Below are positions 1-9,888 of a stretch of 64,000 bases of DNA, piece by piece. The translations under genes were made by a program, and so were the position numbers. The stretch lies in contig NZ_JAPMIT010000003.1 in the NCBI RefSeq assembly GCF_026410545.1, forward strand, positions 558,001 to 622,000, in the 5' to 3' direction. Numbering within the stretch: the stretch's first letter is position 1; each line of letters begins with the position of its first letter. This stretch comes from Microbacterium sp. STN6. Its GTDB lineage: Bacteria; Actinomycetota; Actinomycetes; Actinomycetales; Microbacteriaceae. The notes below the pieces were generated by a model, which ran no database searches, was not told the origin of the DNA, and was given only the letters and a program-made list of their open reading frames with translations.

Positions 1-103
1 CCCGGATGCGCTCGAGGCGCTCGAGGCGGAGGGCGCGCCGACGCAGGCGATCCCGATCGTGTCGCCGCCGACCGAGGCGATCGTGATCCGCGGGGCCGAC
101 TAA
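1..103 (+). CDS. C-terminal end of an unidentified protein (cut by the window start)
   Basis: An open frame runs from the first base to a TAA at 101-103 and encodes about 33 residues rich in Ala, Glu and Pro, ending in VIRGAD. Its third-position GC bias matches the real genes here, so it is probably the end of a true gene. There is too little sequence to name a family. Its stop lies 136 bases before purA on the same strand. Confidence 0.5.
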   Translation, partial: PDALEALEAEGAPTQAIPIVSPPTEAIVIRGAD

Positions 104-166
104 GAGCCGACCCGGCGCGCGTGCGCGGCGGCATCCGCTCGTTCGCGTGGTGTCGCAGGCCGCCGA

Positions 167-172
167 TACGAT
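167..172 (+). promoter_or_regulatory. Candidate -10 element of purA
   Basis: TACGAT at 167-172 fits the TAnnnT pattern of actinobacterial housekeeping promoters and would give a leader of about 60 bases ending in the GAGGAG ribosome binding site of purA. No clear -35 box is visible. The rest of 104-239 shows no other feature. Confidence 0.35.
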
Positions 173-239
173 GGGGTGGACCCGCTGGGCCGCTCACGTG
201 CCCGCACGAAGGCACCCGACCGACCGTGAGGAGCACGAC

Positions 240-1526
240 ATGCCAGCATTGGTGATCATCGGCGCGCAGTGGGGCGACGAAGGCAAGGGCAAGGCCACCG
301 ACCTGCTCGGCAGCCGCATCGACTACGTCGTCAAGTTCAACGGCGGCAACAACGCCGGCCACACGGTCGTGATCGGCAGCGAGAAGTACGCGCTGAACCT
401 GCTGCCGTCCGGCATTCTGACGCCCGGGGTCACCCCCGTGATCGCGAACGGCGTCGTCGTCGACATCGAAATTCTTTTCAAGGAGCTGGATGCGCTCATC
501 GAGCGCGGGGTCGACGTCTCTCGGCTGCGGGTCTCCTCGAACGCGCACATCATCACGCAGTACCACCGCACCATGGACAAGGTGACCGAGCGGTTCCTCG
601 GCAAGCGGCAGATCGGTACGACGGGGCGCGGAATCGGGCCGGCGTACGCCGACAAGATTAACCGGGTCGGCATCCGCATTCAGGACCTGTTCGACGAGAA
701 CATCCTGCGGCAGAAGGTCGAGGGGGCGCTCGACCAGAAGAACCACTTGCTGGTGAAGGTCTACAACAGGCGCGCATTCACGGTTGACGAGATCGTGAAC
801 GACCTGCTCTCGTACGCCGAGCGGCTGCGGCCCATGGTGGCTGACACGAGCCTGCTCATCAACCAGGCGCTCGACGCGGGCAAGAACGTGCTGTTCGAGG
901 CCGGCCAGGCCACCATGCTCGACGTCGACCACGGCACGTACCCGTTCGTCACGTCGTCGAGCGCGACCGCCGGTGGAGCCGCGATCGGCGCGGGCATCGG
1001 GCCGGCGCGCATCAGCCGGGTGATCGGCATCGTCAAGGCGTACACGACGCGGGTCGGCGCGGGGCCGTTCCCGACCGAGCTGTTCGACGAGCAGGGCGAG
1101 TGGCTGCGCCAGCAGGGCGCCGAGTTCGGCACGGTCACGGGCCGCCCCCGCCGCACCGGCTGGTACGACGCGCCCATCGCCCGCTACGCCGCCCGCATCA
1201 ACGGCGTCACCGACTTCGTGCTCACCAAGCTCGACACGCTCACCGGGCTCGAGACCATTCCCGTGTGCGTGGCGTACGACGTCGACGGGGTGCGCCACGA
1301 CGAGGTTCCGTCGTCGCAGACGGACTTCCACCACGCCGTGCCCATCTACCAGGAGTTCCCCGGCTGGAGCGAGAACATCACCGGCGTGCGTTCGTTCTCG
1401 GACCTGCCCGAGAACGCCCAGAACTACGTGCTCGCGCTTGAGAAGATGAGCGGATCGCGCATCTCCGCGATCGGCGTCGGCCCCGGCCGCGACGCCATCG
1501 TCGTGCGCCACGACCTCGTCGGCTGA
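240..1526 (+). CDS. purA: Adenylosuccinate synthetase PurA
   Basis: This 428-residue cytoplasmic enzyme joins IMP and aspartate using GTP to form adenylosuccinate, the first committed step to AMP. The N-terminal GTP-binding loop GDEGKGK is at residues 12-18, and the two residues essential in the E. coli enzyme, Asp13 and His41 (in NNAGHT), are in the expected places. The length is normal for the family. The open frame extends further upstream, but ATG 240 is chosen because GAGGAG lies 6 bases before it and the protein then begins [15 protein letters not shown] as in homologues. It is the first of eight purine genes in the window. An inverted repeat follows 26 bases after the stop. Confidence 0.97.
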   Translation: MPALVIIGAQWGDEGKGKATDLLGSRIDYVVKFNGGNNAGHTVVIGSEKYALNLLPSGILTPGVTPVIANGVVVDIEILFKELDALIERGVDVSRLRVSSNAHIITQYHRTMDKVTERFLGKRQIGTTGRGIGPAYADKINRVGIRIQDLFDENILRQKVEGALDQKNHLLVKVYNRRAFTVDEIVNDLLSYAERLRPMVADTSLLINQALDAGKNVLFEAGQATMLDVDHGTYPFVTSSSATAGGAAIGAGIGPARISRVIGIVKAYTTRVGAGPFPTELFDEQGEWLRQQGAEFGTVTGRPRRTGWYDAPIARYAARINGVTDFVLTKLDTLTGLETIPVCVAYDVDGVRHDEVPSSQTDFHHAVPIYQEFPGWSENITGVRSFSDLPENAQNYVLALEKMSGSRISAIGVGPGRDAIVVRHDLVG

Positions 1527-1552
1527 GGTCGCCGGGCCACCGCGCGGTGAGC

Positions 1553-1598
1553 GGCCAAAATGTGCCCTCAAACACGACAATGAGGGCATCTTTTGGCC
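1553..1598. repeat. Intergenic inverted repeat, family A, copy 1
   Basis: Two 18-base arms (1553-1570 and 1581-1598) match at 16 positions around a 10-base loop; each arm runs GGCCAAAA-nnn-GCCCTCA. It starts 26 bases after the purA stop. Near-identical elements lie at 2633-2688 and 15496-15552, so this is a dispersed repeat. The T run inside the second arm could help termination of transcription, but the family resemblance goes beyond a simple terminator. Confidence 0.85.
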
Positions 1599-1675
1599 TT
1601 TCATCGAGGAGGCCGGATGGCCGCCCAATGAACTGTGGAGAACTTCCGCGCCGCTCACCTGTCTGCGGCACGCTA

Positions 1676-2611
1676 GTGCGTGTGTCACGACCCCGCCAGC
1701 CGCTTCCCGCCGATCTCGCAGGGCAGGCATTCCACATCCGCTCGCACGACGCGCAATCTTCAACGCCGAAACGGCTGCGTGCGCCTGACATCGACCGGCC
1801 ATTTCATGGAATCCGGTCCGCCGGCCTTGACCTCTCAGAGGTTGTGACGCGCTGCGCTGCGTATCGAGAGCGGATGTCGCCGTCCCACGTGTTTTCTCAC
1901 ACCACTGCCGCCCTGATTTATCGGATGCCGCTTCCGCTCGAATTCGAATCGGACGCACAGCTTCACGTTGCCGCCGTCGACGGCATCCAACGCCCGCGCA
2001 CCCGCGGGGTCATCGGCCATCGGGTCCGCTCGAGCGACGTGCGCGTCACGAGGAGAGCGGGCCTGCCGGTGGTCGATCCGGTCTCCACCTGGTGCCAGCT
2101 CGGGGAGCTTCTCGAGTTGGACGACCTGATCGCTGTTGGCGACTACATCGTGTCCGGTCGACCAACGTCTTCTGGCCGAGAACCCGCTCTCGCTGCGCTC
2201 TCAGATCTTCATGGCGCTGTGATGCGACGAGCCGGTCGTCGGGGAGTCAAGCGCGTCGAGAGCGCCCTGACACAGATTCGCACAGGGGTCGACTCGAGGA
2301 GGGAGACGATCCTCCGCCTCCTCCTGCTACGGGCAGACCTGCCCGAACCTGCAATCAACCGCCGCGCGTATGCGGACGACGGCACGTACCTGGGTAAACC
2401 TGACCTCTCATACCCGGAACTCAAGATCGCCTTTGAGTACGAGGGCGACGGCCACCGCACGGATGCGAGGCAGTTTCGCCGCGACATCGCCCGCCACGAA
2501 CGCTTTGAAGATGCGTGCTGGCGGGTGTTCCGCGTGACGGCGCGGGATCTGTACCAGGATTGCGAGAACTTCATCAGCAGAGTGCGCCGTGCAATAGCTC
2601 AGCGTTCGTGA
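1676..2611 (+). CDS. DUF559-like protein with a nuclease-like C-terminus
   Basis: A 311-residue protein of a type common in Actinobacteria. The first two thirds contain the conserved stretch FSHTTAALIYRMPLP (early in the protein) and resemble proteins annotated as AbiEi-type or DUF559 proteins. The last 90 residues have a PD-(D/E)xK-like arrangement: KPDLSYPELKIAFEYEGDGH followed by a conserved RRD and a WRVFRVTARDLY strand, as in DUF559/Vsr-like nuclease folds. Activity is inferred, not shown. The start is uncertain: GTG 1676 or GTG 1682 both fit, with no clear ribosome binding site, and ATG 1628 is also in frame. The gene stands alone, bounded on both sides by family A inverted repeats, which may mark it as a mobile or recently inserted unit. 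No partner toxin gene is visible. Confidence 0.7.
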   Translation: MRVSRPRQPLPADLAGQAFHIRSHDAQSSTPKRLRAPDIDRPFHGIRSAGLDLSEVVTRCAAYRERMSPSHVFSHTTAALIYRMPLPLEFESDAQLHVAAVDGIQRPRTRGVIGHRVRSSDVRVTRRAGLPVVDPVSTWCQLGELLELDDLIAVGDYIVSGRPTSSGREPALAALSDLHGAVMRRAGRRGVKRVESALTQIRTGVDSRRETILRLLLLRADLPEPAINRRAYADDGTYLGKPDLSYPELKIAFEYEGDGHRTDARQFRRDIARHERFEDACWRVFRVTARDLYQDCENFISRVRRAIAQRS

Positions 2612-2632
2612 GTCGCGCGTCTCGGCCCGCCT

Positions 2633-2688
2633 CGAGAGGCCAAAAGACGCCCTCAAAATGCGAAATGAGGGCAGCTTTTGGCCTCTCG
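2633..2688. repeat. Intergenic inverted repeat, family A, copy 2
   Basis: Two 23-base arms (2633-2655 and 2666-2688) match at 21 positions around a 10-base loop. The arms begin CGAGAGGCCAAAAG and end GCCCTCA, as in the other copies. It begins 21 bases after the stop of the DUF559-like gene and is followed 16 bases later by a G-rich simple repeat. Confidence 0.88.
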
Positions 2689-2704
2689 CGTGAATGTGGA
2701 GCGT

Positions 2705-2798
2705 GGAGGCAGGGGCAGGGGCAGGGGCAGGGGCAGGGGCAGGGCAGGGCAGGCAGGGCAGGGCAGGGCAGGGCACAGGCAGAGGCAGAGGCAGAGGC
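2705..2798 (+). repeat. G-rich simple tandem repeat (GGGGCA / GGGCA / GGCAGA units)
   Basis: About 95 bases made of successive GGGGCA, then GGGCA, then AGGCAG units. The plus strand has many runs of three or four G separated by two bases, which could form G-quadruplexes. Such arrays change length by slippage. It lies about 45 bases upstream of the candidate -10 of the chorismate mutase gene. The rest of the gap 2612-2907 holds the family A repeat and that promoter. Confidence 0.85.
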
Positions 2799-2842
2799 GA
2801 GTGGCGGGCAGCCCGAAACGGGGGCGGAACGGCCGCACTCGA

Positions 2843-2848
2843 TACAAT
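2843..2848 (+). promoter_or_regulatory. Candidate -10 element of the chorismate mutase gene
   Basis: TACAAT at 2843-2848 is a good -10 hexamer and would give a leader of about 55 bases. The G-rich repeat lies immediately upstream, over and beyond the -35 region, so array length could affect promoter strength. Confidence 0.45.
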
Positions 2849-2907
2849 CGTCGCGGACCGGGTGCCGACTCACGTCAGGTGCCGCCGAGCAAGCAGGATG
2901 GGCCACG

Positions 2908-3315
2908 ATGACAGAAGACGAGGCGATTGCGACGCTGCACAGCATCCGTCGGAGTATCGACAATATCGACGCGGCGCTCGTTCACCTGCTGGCCGAGCGG
3001 TTCAAGTTCACCCAGCAGGTGGGCGCTCTCAAGGCCGAGCACGGGTTGCCGCCCGCCGACCCAGCTCGCGAGCGCGAGCAGATTCAGCGGCTGCGCACGC
3101 TCGCTGAGGAGAGCCACCTCGACCCCGAGTTCGCCGAGAAGTGGTTCAATTTCGTCGTCGCCGAGGTGATTCATCACCACATCGAGGCTGCCGGGCAGCG
3201 CGGTGGGCCGGGCGAGCAGGGCCAGGGCGCTTCGAGCAGCCGGTCGGCGTCGAACGACTCAGGAGCGCTCGGGTCGGCGGCACCCGCCGACAGCTCCGCC
3301 CGCGCAACCCGGTGA
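2908..3315 (+). CDS. Chorismate mutase, AroQ type
   Basis: A 135-residue protein. Residues 1 to about 95 are the all-helical AroQ domain that rearranges chorismate to prephenate for Phe and Tyr synthesis: the LRRSIDNIDAALVHLLAERF-like helix 1, the KAEHGLPPADPAREREQI segment and the final WFNFVVAEVIHHH helix are present. The start at ATG 2908 (AGGATGGG upstream) fits homologues. The last 40 residues are low-complexity Gly/Ser/Ala and probably not functional. The stop codon at 3313-3315 lies inside the first copy of a 51-bp tandem duplication and overlaps a possible GTG start of the next gene, so the two may be translationally coupled. Confidence 0.9.
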   Translation: MTEDEAIATLHSIRRSIDNIDAALVHLLAERFKFTQQVGALKAEHGLPPADPAREREQIQRLRTLAEESHLDPEFAEKWFNFVVAEVIHHHIEAAGQRGGPGEQGQGASSSRSASNDSGALGSAAPADSSARATR

Positions 3316-3377
3316 CCGCCCCACTCGGCCGCACCCGCCGACAGCTCCGCCCGCGCATCCCGGTGACCGCCCCACAC
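3281..3377 (+). repeat. Tandem duplication, 51-bp period, across the chorismate mutase/SDR junction
   Basis: A segment starting CACCCGCCGACAGCTCCG occurs at 3281 and again at 3332. The first 46 bases of the two copies are identical except for one position. The period is 17 codons, so frames are kept. Copy 1 holds the chorismate mutase stop within GGTGACC; copy 2 holds the same GGTGACC, giving two in-frame GTG starts (3312 and 3363) for the SDR gene. Confidence 0.9.
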
Positions 3378-4304
3378 TGGGACCCCAACCGACTGCCCGA
3401 CCAGAGCGGCCGCACGGTCGTCGTCACGGGCGCGAACGCCGGGCTCGGCTTCTTCACGAGCGCCCAGCTCGCCGCCGCCGGCGCGCACGTCGTGCTGGCC
3501 TGCAGAAACGCACGCAGAGCGGATGCCGCAGCCCACGCCATCCGCCTGCGTACCCCCAGCGCGCGGCTCGACCTCATACCGCTCGATACCGCCGATCTCG
3601 GCTCGGTGCGCGAAGCCGCCGAGCGCATCCGCTCGCTTGACCGGGTGGACGTGCTTGTCGCGAACGCCGGCATCGTGCACCCGCCGCGCCATCGGCAGGT
3701 GAGCGTCGACGGCAACGAACTCGTGCTCGCGACCAACCTTCTCGGGCACTTCGCGCTCGTCGCGCTCACGATGCCCGCGCTCGAGCGCACGGCACACGAG
3801 GCGGTCGAGGCGCGCGTCGTCACGCTCGGCAGCCTCGCGAGCCGGCTCGCCTCGCTTCGTCTGGATGACCTGCAGCTCGAGCGCTCCTACAGCGGGTGGC
3901 AGGCGTACGCGCAGTCGAAGATCGCAGTGCAGGCGTTCGGGTTCGAGCTGGATCGGCGACTGCGCGCGGGCGGCAGCGAGGTGAGAATCGTGGTGGCGCA
4001 TCCGGGGTACTCGATCAGTGGGCTCACGCCGCGGGTTCCCGGCGTGAACGAGCCGACGCGCGGGCGGCGCTTCGCCGGCGTTCTGCAGTCGGCGTTCGCG
4101 CAGGGCAAGGACCACGGCGCGTGGGCGCCCGTGCGGGCGGCGACCGAGGTGGGCCTCGGCGGCGGCGAGTACGTCGGGCCGCGCCTGCTCACGCGGGGTG
4201 CACCCGCGAGGGCGACGCCGACAGCGACGAGCGTCGACCCCGCCGTGGGCGCGCGGCTCTGGCAGCTCGCCGAGCAGTACACCGGGGTGCCGTTCGCGCT
4301 CTGA
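3363..4304 (+). CDS. Short-chain dehydrogenase/reductase
   Basis: A 313-residue NAD(P)-dependent oxidoreductase of the SDR family, close to the retinol dehydrogenase-like branch. The nucleotide motif TGANAGLG starts at residue 22, the structural NAG motif is in VLVANAGIV, and the catalytic YxxxK is YAQSK (Tyr182, Lys186). The substrate cannot be told. GTG 3363 puts the Rossmann fold at the usual distance from the N-terminus; GTG 3312, 17 codons upstream, overlaps the chorismate mutase stop (GTGA) and is an alternative created by the tandem duplication. It ends 7 bases from the convergent purL. Confidence 0.9.
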   Translation: MTAPHWDPNRLPDQSGRTVVVTGANAGLGFFTSAQLAAAGAHVVLACRNARRADAAAHAIRLRTPSARLDLIPLDTADLGSVREAAERIRSLDRVDVLVANAGIVHPPRHRQVSVDGNELVLATNLLGHFALVALTMPALERTAHEAVEARVVTLGSLASRLASLRLDDLQLERSYSGWQAYAQSKIAVQAFGFELDRRLRAGGSEVRIVVAHPGYSISGLTPRVPGVNEPTRGRRFAGVLQSAFAQGKDHGAWAPVRAATEVGLGGGEYVGPRLLTRGAPARATPTATSVDPAVGARLWQLAEQYTGVPFAL

Positions 4305-4311
4305 CGCGAAC

Positions 4312-6651
<2,340 letters not shown>

Positions 6652-6704
6652 GCGGCAGGACTCCTTGGCTCGTGGGCGCGAATCGGGCACGCCGAACGGG
6701 CTCA

Positions 6705-6710
6705 AGTCTA
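6705..6710 (-). promoter_or_regulatory. Candidate -10 element of purL
   Basis: Read on the minus strand the hexamer is TAGACT, giving a leader of about 48 bases that ends in the AAGGAG site of purL. It lies in the divergent promoter region shared with the mscS-like gene at 6782. Confidence 0.4.
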
Positions 6711-6781
6711 CCGAGGGTTGCTGCCGCGCATCCGCTCTGCAATTCGCCCCGAGCCTCGGGGCGCACCTAAGGTGGGGCACC

Positions 6782-7987
6782 ATGGTCGACCAGTGGATCA
6801 CCCTTCTCGTCTCGCTTCTCGTCGCCGCGATCGTGGTCAGTGCGGCGGCGGTCGCGTTCTCGCTGATCGTGCGCGCGTTCGGGCATCACCGGCAATGGGC
6901 CGTCATGCTGCGCAGGCGGCTGCGGCTGCCGCTCGTCGCGCTGCTCGCCGCGATCTTCGCGTGGGCCGCCGTGCTCGTGCCGCGGCCGTCTGGCGAGCTG
7001 CGGGAGGTGATCCACCACGTGTTCCTCGTGCTGGTGGTGCTGACCGCGGCCTGGTTCCTCGGCTCGCTCACGATCTACTTCATGGATCTCGGCCTCGCAC
7101 GCTACGCGACCGACGGCTCCGACGGCTGGCAGGCCCGGCGCGCCCGCACGCAGTTCCTCATTCTGCGGCGGCTCACGGTGGTGGCGACGGTGGTGATCGC
7201 GGTGGGCGCGGCGCTGCTCACCTTCCCCGGCGTGCAGGCGGTGGGTGCCACGGTGCTTGCCTCTGCCGGCCTGGTCTCGGTCATCGCGGGCCTCGCCGCG
7301 CAGTCCACGCTGAGCAACGTGTTCGCGGGCATGCAGCTGGCGTTCAGCGGTGCGGTGCGCGTCGAAGACGTGGTGGTGGTGCAGGGCGAGTGGGGCTACA
7401 TCGAGGAGATCACGCTGACCTATGTGGTCGTGCGCATTTGGGACGAGCGCCGGCTGGTGTTGCCCTCCACCTACTTCACGCAGCAGTCGTACGAGAACTG
7501 GACGCGGCACTCCACCGCCGTGCTCGGCACCGTGTTCTTCGACCTCGACTGGGGCGTCGACATCCAGCGGATGCGCGCCGAACTCGACCGCATTCTCGCC
7601 GAAAGTGACCTATGGGACGGCGAGGCGTCATCCCTGCGCGTCACCGACACCGTCGGCGGCTTCGTTCAGGTGCGTGCGCTGGTCAGCGCCGCCGACGCGT
7701 TCGCCATGTTCGACCTCACGCGCGTCGTGCGCGAGGAGATGCTGTTGTGGCTGCAGAAGCAGAACCCGGCCGGGCTGCCGCGCATGCGCATCCAGGCCAT
7801 CGAGCGTGACGGCGAGTCGTTCCCGCGCGCTCGGGCGACCCGTGGCGGGCACGCTGATCTCGCGGCCGGCGACGACGGGCAGCTTCCGTCGAAGGGCGAC
7901 GAGACGCGCCCGCCCGAGCTGCGGGAGCCGGAACCCGAGCCCGAAACCGAGCCCGCTACTTCCACCCGCCCGGCGGACCCACGATGA
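6782..7987 (+). CDS. Small-conductance mechanosensitive channel (MscS family), paralogue 1
   Basis: A 401-residue membrane protein. There are hydrophobic segments at about residues 5-30, 43-62, 78-100 and 128-175; the last includes the pore-lining helix and the [13 protein letters not shown] stretch that leads into the MscS beta domain (VRVEDVVVV, followed by [19 protein letters not shown]). It would release solutes when membrane tension rises. The C-terminal 60 residues are charged and disordered. AAGG lies just upstream of ATG 6782. It is closely similar along its whole length to the protein at 8603-9784, with a DUF3817 gene in opposite orientation between them. Confidence 0.93.
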   Translation: MVDQWITLLVSLLVAAIVVSAAAVAFSLIVRAFGHHRQWAVMLRRRLRLPLVALLAAIFAWAAVLVPRPSGELREVIHHVFLVLVVLTAAWFLGSLTIYFMDLGLARYATDGSDGWQARRARTQFLILRRLTVVATVVIAVGAALLTFPGVQAVGATVLASAGLVSVIAGLAAQSTLSNVFAGMQLAFSGAVRVEDVVVVQGEWGYIEEITLTYVVVRIWDERRLVLPSTYFTQQSYENWTRHSTAVLGTVFFDLDWGVDIQRMRAELDRILAESDLWDGEASSLRVTDTVGGFVQVRALVSAADAFAMFDLTRVVREEMLLWLQKQNPAGLPRMRIQAIERDGESFPRARATRGGHADLAAGDDGQLPSKGDETRPPELREPEPEPETEPATSTRPADPR

Positions 7988-8471
7988 GCAGCGCCGTCAT
8001 GATCGCGATGACGGCCACCACGAACAGGGTGATCAGCGTCGCCGGGTGCGTGAGGAACCAGCGCAGCAGGCGCCGCACCCACGTCTGATCGCGCGGGTCG
8101 TCGCTCGCCTCGCGGTGCCACTCGCCGTCGAGGGCGCCGCGGCGGTCCATGGCCACGTCGAAGGGGATCGTCGCGTACGGCACGATCGCCGAGGCGACGG
8201 CGAGCACGATCGTCGGCACACGCCAGCGCTGGTTGACGCCCACCAGCACCGCCGTGAGTGCGTAGGTGATGAACACGAGCCCGTGGATCGAGCCGCCGAT
8301 CAGCACCGGCAGCGAGCCGAGCCCTGCCACGTACTTCAGCAGCATGCCGGCGATGAGCAGCGTCCACGTGACGGCCTCGGCGATCGCGAGCACGCGGTAG
8401 AAGAGGCGCGGGGTCACGCGGGAGGCGGAGGCGGGGGCGGGGGCGGAGATCGTTTCGGTCACGCTCTCCAT
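7956..8471 (-). CDS. DUF3817 membrane protein
   Basis: A 171-residue protein with four predicted membrane segments and the features of the DUF3817 family (YRVLAIAEAVTW near the start, SIHGLVFITYAL, and the region around VPYATIPFDVAMDRR). The function is unknown. A final hydrophobic segment near residues 145-165 follows the core. ATG 8471 is preferred to the upstream start because the extra residues are unlike family members. The 3' end overlaps the convergent mscS-like gene by 32 bases. Confidence 0.8.
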   Translation of the reverse strand: MESVTETISAPAPASASRVTPRLFYRVLAIAEAVTWTLLIAGMLLKYVAGLGSLPVLIGGSIHGLVFITYALTAVLVGVNQRWRVPTIVLAVASAIVPYATIPFDVAMDRRGALDGEWHREASDDPRDQTWVRRLLRWFLTHPATLITLFVVAVIAIMTALLIVGPPGGWK

Positions 8472-8602
8472 GCTCGCTGAGGGGCGGGGCGCCGCGCATC
8501 CAACCAAAGTTTGAATGCGGTGTGCACGGAACCGTCGCCGCGACGCAACGGCGTACCTCAGCCCGCGCGCTTACTCTGGGTGCGTCAACCGAGGGGAGCA
8601 TC

Positions 8603-9784
8603 GTGTTCGAACTCAGATCCTGGCTCGGGCTGCTGGTCGCGTGCCTCGCTGCGATCGCCGCCGCCGTGATCGCCACGGTCATCGTGAGCGCCGTCGTGCG
8701 GCTGATCGCCCGCAGGGAGGCATGGGCCCGCCTGCTTTCGGCGCGCGCCAGGGCGCCGTTCCGGGTGCTGCTCATGGTCATCGCCCTGTGGGCAGCGTTC
8801 AGCATCAGCATGCCCGCGCATTTCGACAGCGGATGGGCGGGCTCCCTGCACCATCTGCTCCTGATCGCCACCATCGCCGCCGGCGCGTGGTTCGCGTGCG
8901 CGCTCGTCATCTTCTTCGAGGATCTCGGGCTCAGCCGTTACCGCCTCGACACGCCGGACAACCGCGTGGCCAGGCGCATTCGCACGCAGGTTCTCATCAT
9001 CAGGCGGCTCACGGTGGTGGCCGCCGTCGTGGTGGGCTTCGGGGCGATCCTGCTGACGTTCCCCGGTGCGCGGGCGGCGGGGGCCAGCGTGCTCGCCTCG
9101 GCCGGCATCATCAGCGTGATCGCGGGCGTGGCGGCGCAGTCGACGCTGGCGAACGTCTTCGCGGGCATGCAGCTCGCGTTCAACGGCGCGATCCGGATCG
9201 ACGATGTGGTGGTGGTCGAGCAGCAGTGGGGCAAGATCGAGGAGATCACGCTCACGTATGTGGTCGTGCACGTCTGGGACGACCGCCGGCTCGTGCTGCC
9301 GTCGAGCTACTTCACGACCACCCCGTTCGAGAACTGGACGCGCCAGCACAGCGAGCTGCTCGGCTCGGTCGAGTTCGACCTCGACTGGCGCATCACGCCC
9401 GCCGAGATGCGCAAGGAGCTCGCCCGCCTGCTCGGTCACACCGACCTGTGGGACCACCGCGTCGGCGTTCTTCAGGTCACGGATGCCGTTGGCGGCTTCG
9501 TGCGCGTGCGCGTTTTGGTGACGGCGAAGGATGCGCCCACCCTCTTCGACCTCCGCTGCTACGTGCGCGAGGGCCTCATCGCGTGGATGCACCGCTCGAG
9601 CGAGGAATCGTTCCCGCGCTCACGCGTGCAGCTGGCCGAGCAGAACCCCGAGTGGGGCAGCCGCCCGCGCCGCGGCGACGCCGACGCCGAGGGACTCTTC
9701 ACGGGCAGCGCCGACGCCGAGCAGCGCGCCACCCAGTTCACGGAGTCGATCCCGATCCAGCGCCGCTCCCGCGACGCGCACTGA
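8603..9784 (+). CDS. Small-conductance mechanosensitive channel (MscS family), paralogue 2
   Basis: A 393-residue membrane protein, closely related to the one at 6782-7987: both share [32 protein letters not shown] and [10 protein letters not shown], ending in DLWD and a conserved VTD-VGGFV strand. Membrane segments lie at about residues 8-33, 48-68, 80-105 and 130-180. GTG 8603 is chosen for the GAGGGGAG six bases upstream and because the start then matches paralogue 1. TACTCT at 8573-8578 is a candidate -10. A family B repeat follows the stop. Confidence 0.92.
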   Translation: MFELRSWLGLLVACLAAIAAAVIATVIVSAVVRLIARREAWARLLSARARAPFRVLLMVIALWAAFSISMPAHFDSGWAGSLHHLLLIATIAAGAWFACALVIFFEDLGLSRYRLDTPDNRVARRIRTQVLIIRRLTVVAAVVVGFGAILLTFPGARAAGASVLASAGIISVIAGVAAQSTLANVFAGMQLAFNGAIRIDDVVVVEQQWGKIEEITLTYVVVHVWDDRRLVLPSSYFTTTPFENWTRQHSELLGSVEFDLDWRITPAEMRKELARLLGHTDLWDHRVGVLQVTDAVGGFVRVRVLVTAKDAPTLFDLRCYVREGLIAWMHRSSEESFPRSRVQLAEQNPEWGSRPRRGDADAEGLFTGSADAEQRATQFTESIPIQRRSRDAH

Positions 9785-9796
9785 GCCCGTCAAGCA

Positions 9797-9861
9797 GGTT
9801 GAGGAGCGGCCGAGGCCGCCAGGCGGGTTGAGGAGCGGCCGGAGGCCGCGTCTCGAAACCC
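9797..9861 (+). repeat. Intergenic repeat family B (GGTTGAGGAGC ... GTCTCGAAACCC), partial plus full copy
   Basis: A truncated copy (9797-9818) precedes a full copy (9825-9861) that starts GGGTTGAGGAGC, has the internal palindrome GGCCGGAGGCC and ends GTCTCGAAACCC. Other copies are at 22218-22299 and 44579-44654. All lie at gene 3' ends. The termini are partly complementary, so the RNA could fold as a hairpin. Confidence 0.8.
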
Positions 9862-9888
9862 TGCCCCGCATCCGCTGAACGGGCTGGT

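Noticed and set aside
1676-2611. DUF559-like gene as half of a type IV toxin-antitoxin system
   Set aside because: No AbiEii-like nucleotidyltransferase gene is adjacent; the neighbours are purA and chorismate mutase.
2633-2688. Family A repeats as terminal inverted repeats of an insertion sequence around the DUF559-like gene
   Set aside because: Each copy is a complete hairpin rather than one end, the third copy stands alone 13 kb away, there is no transposase, and no target-site duplication was seen.
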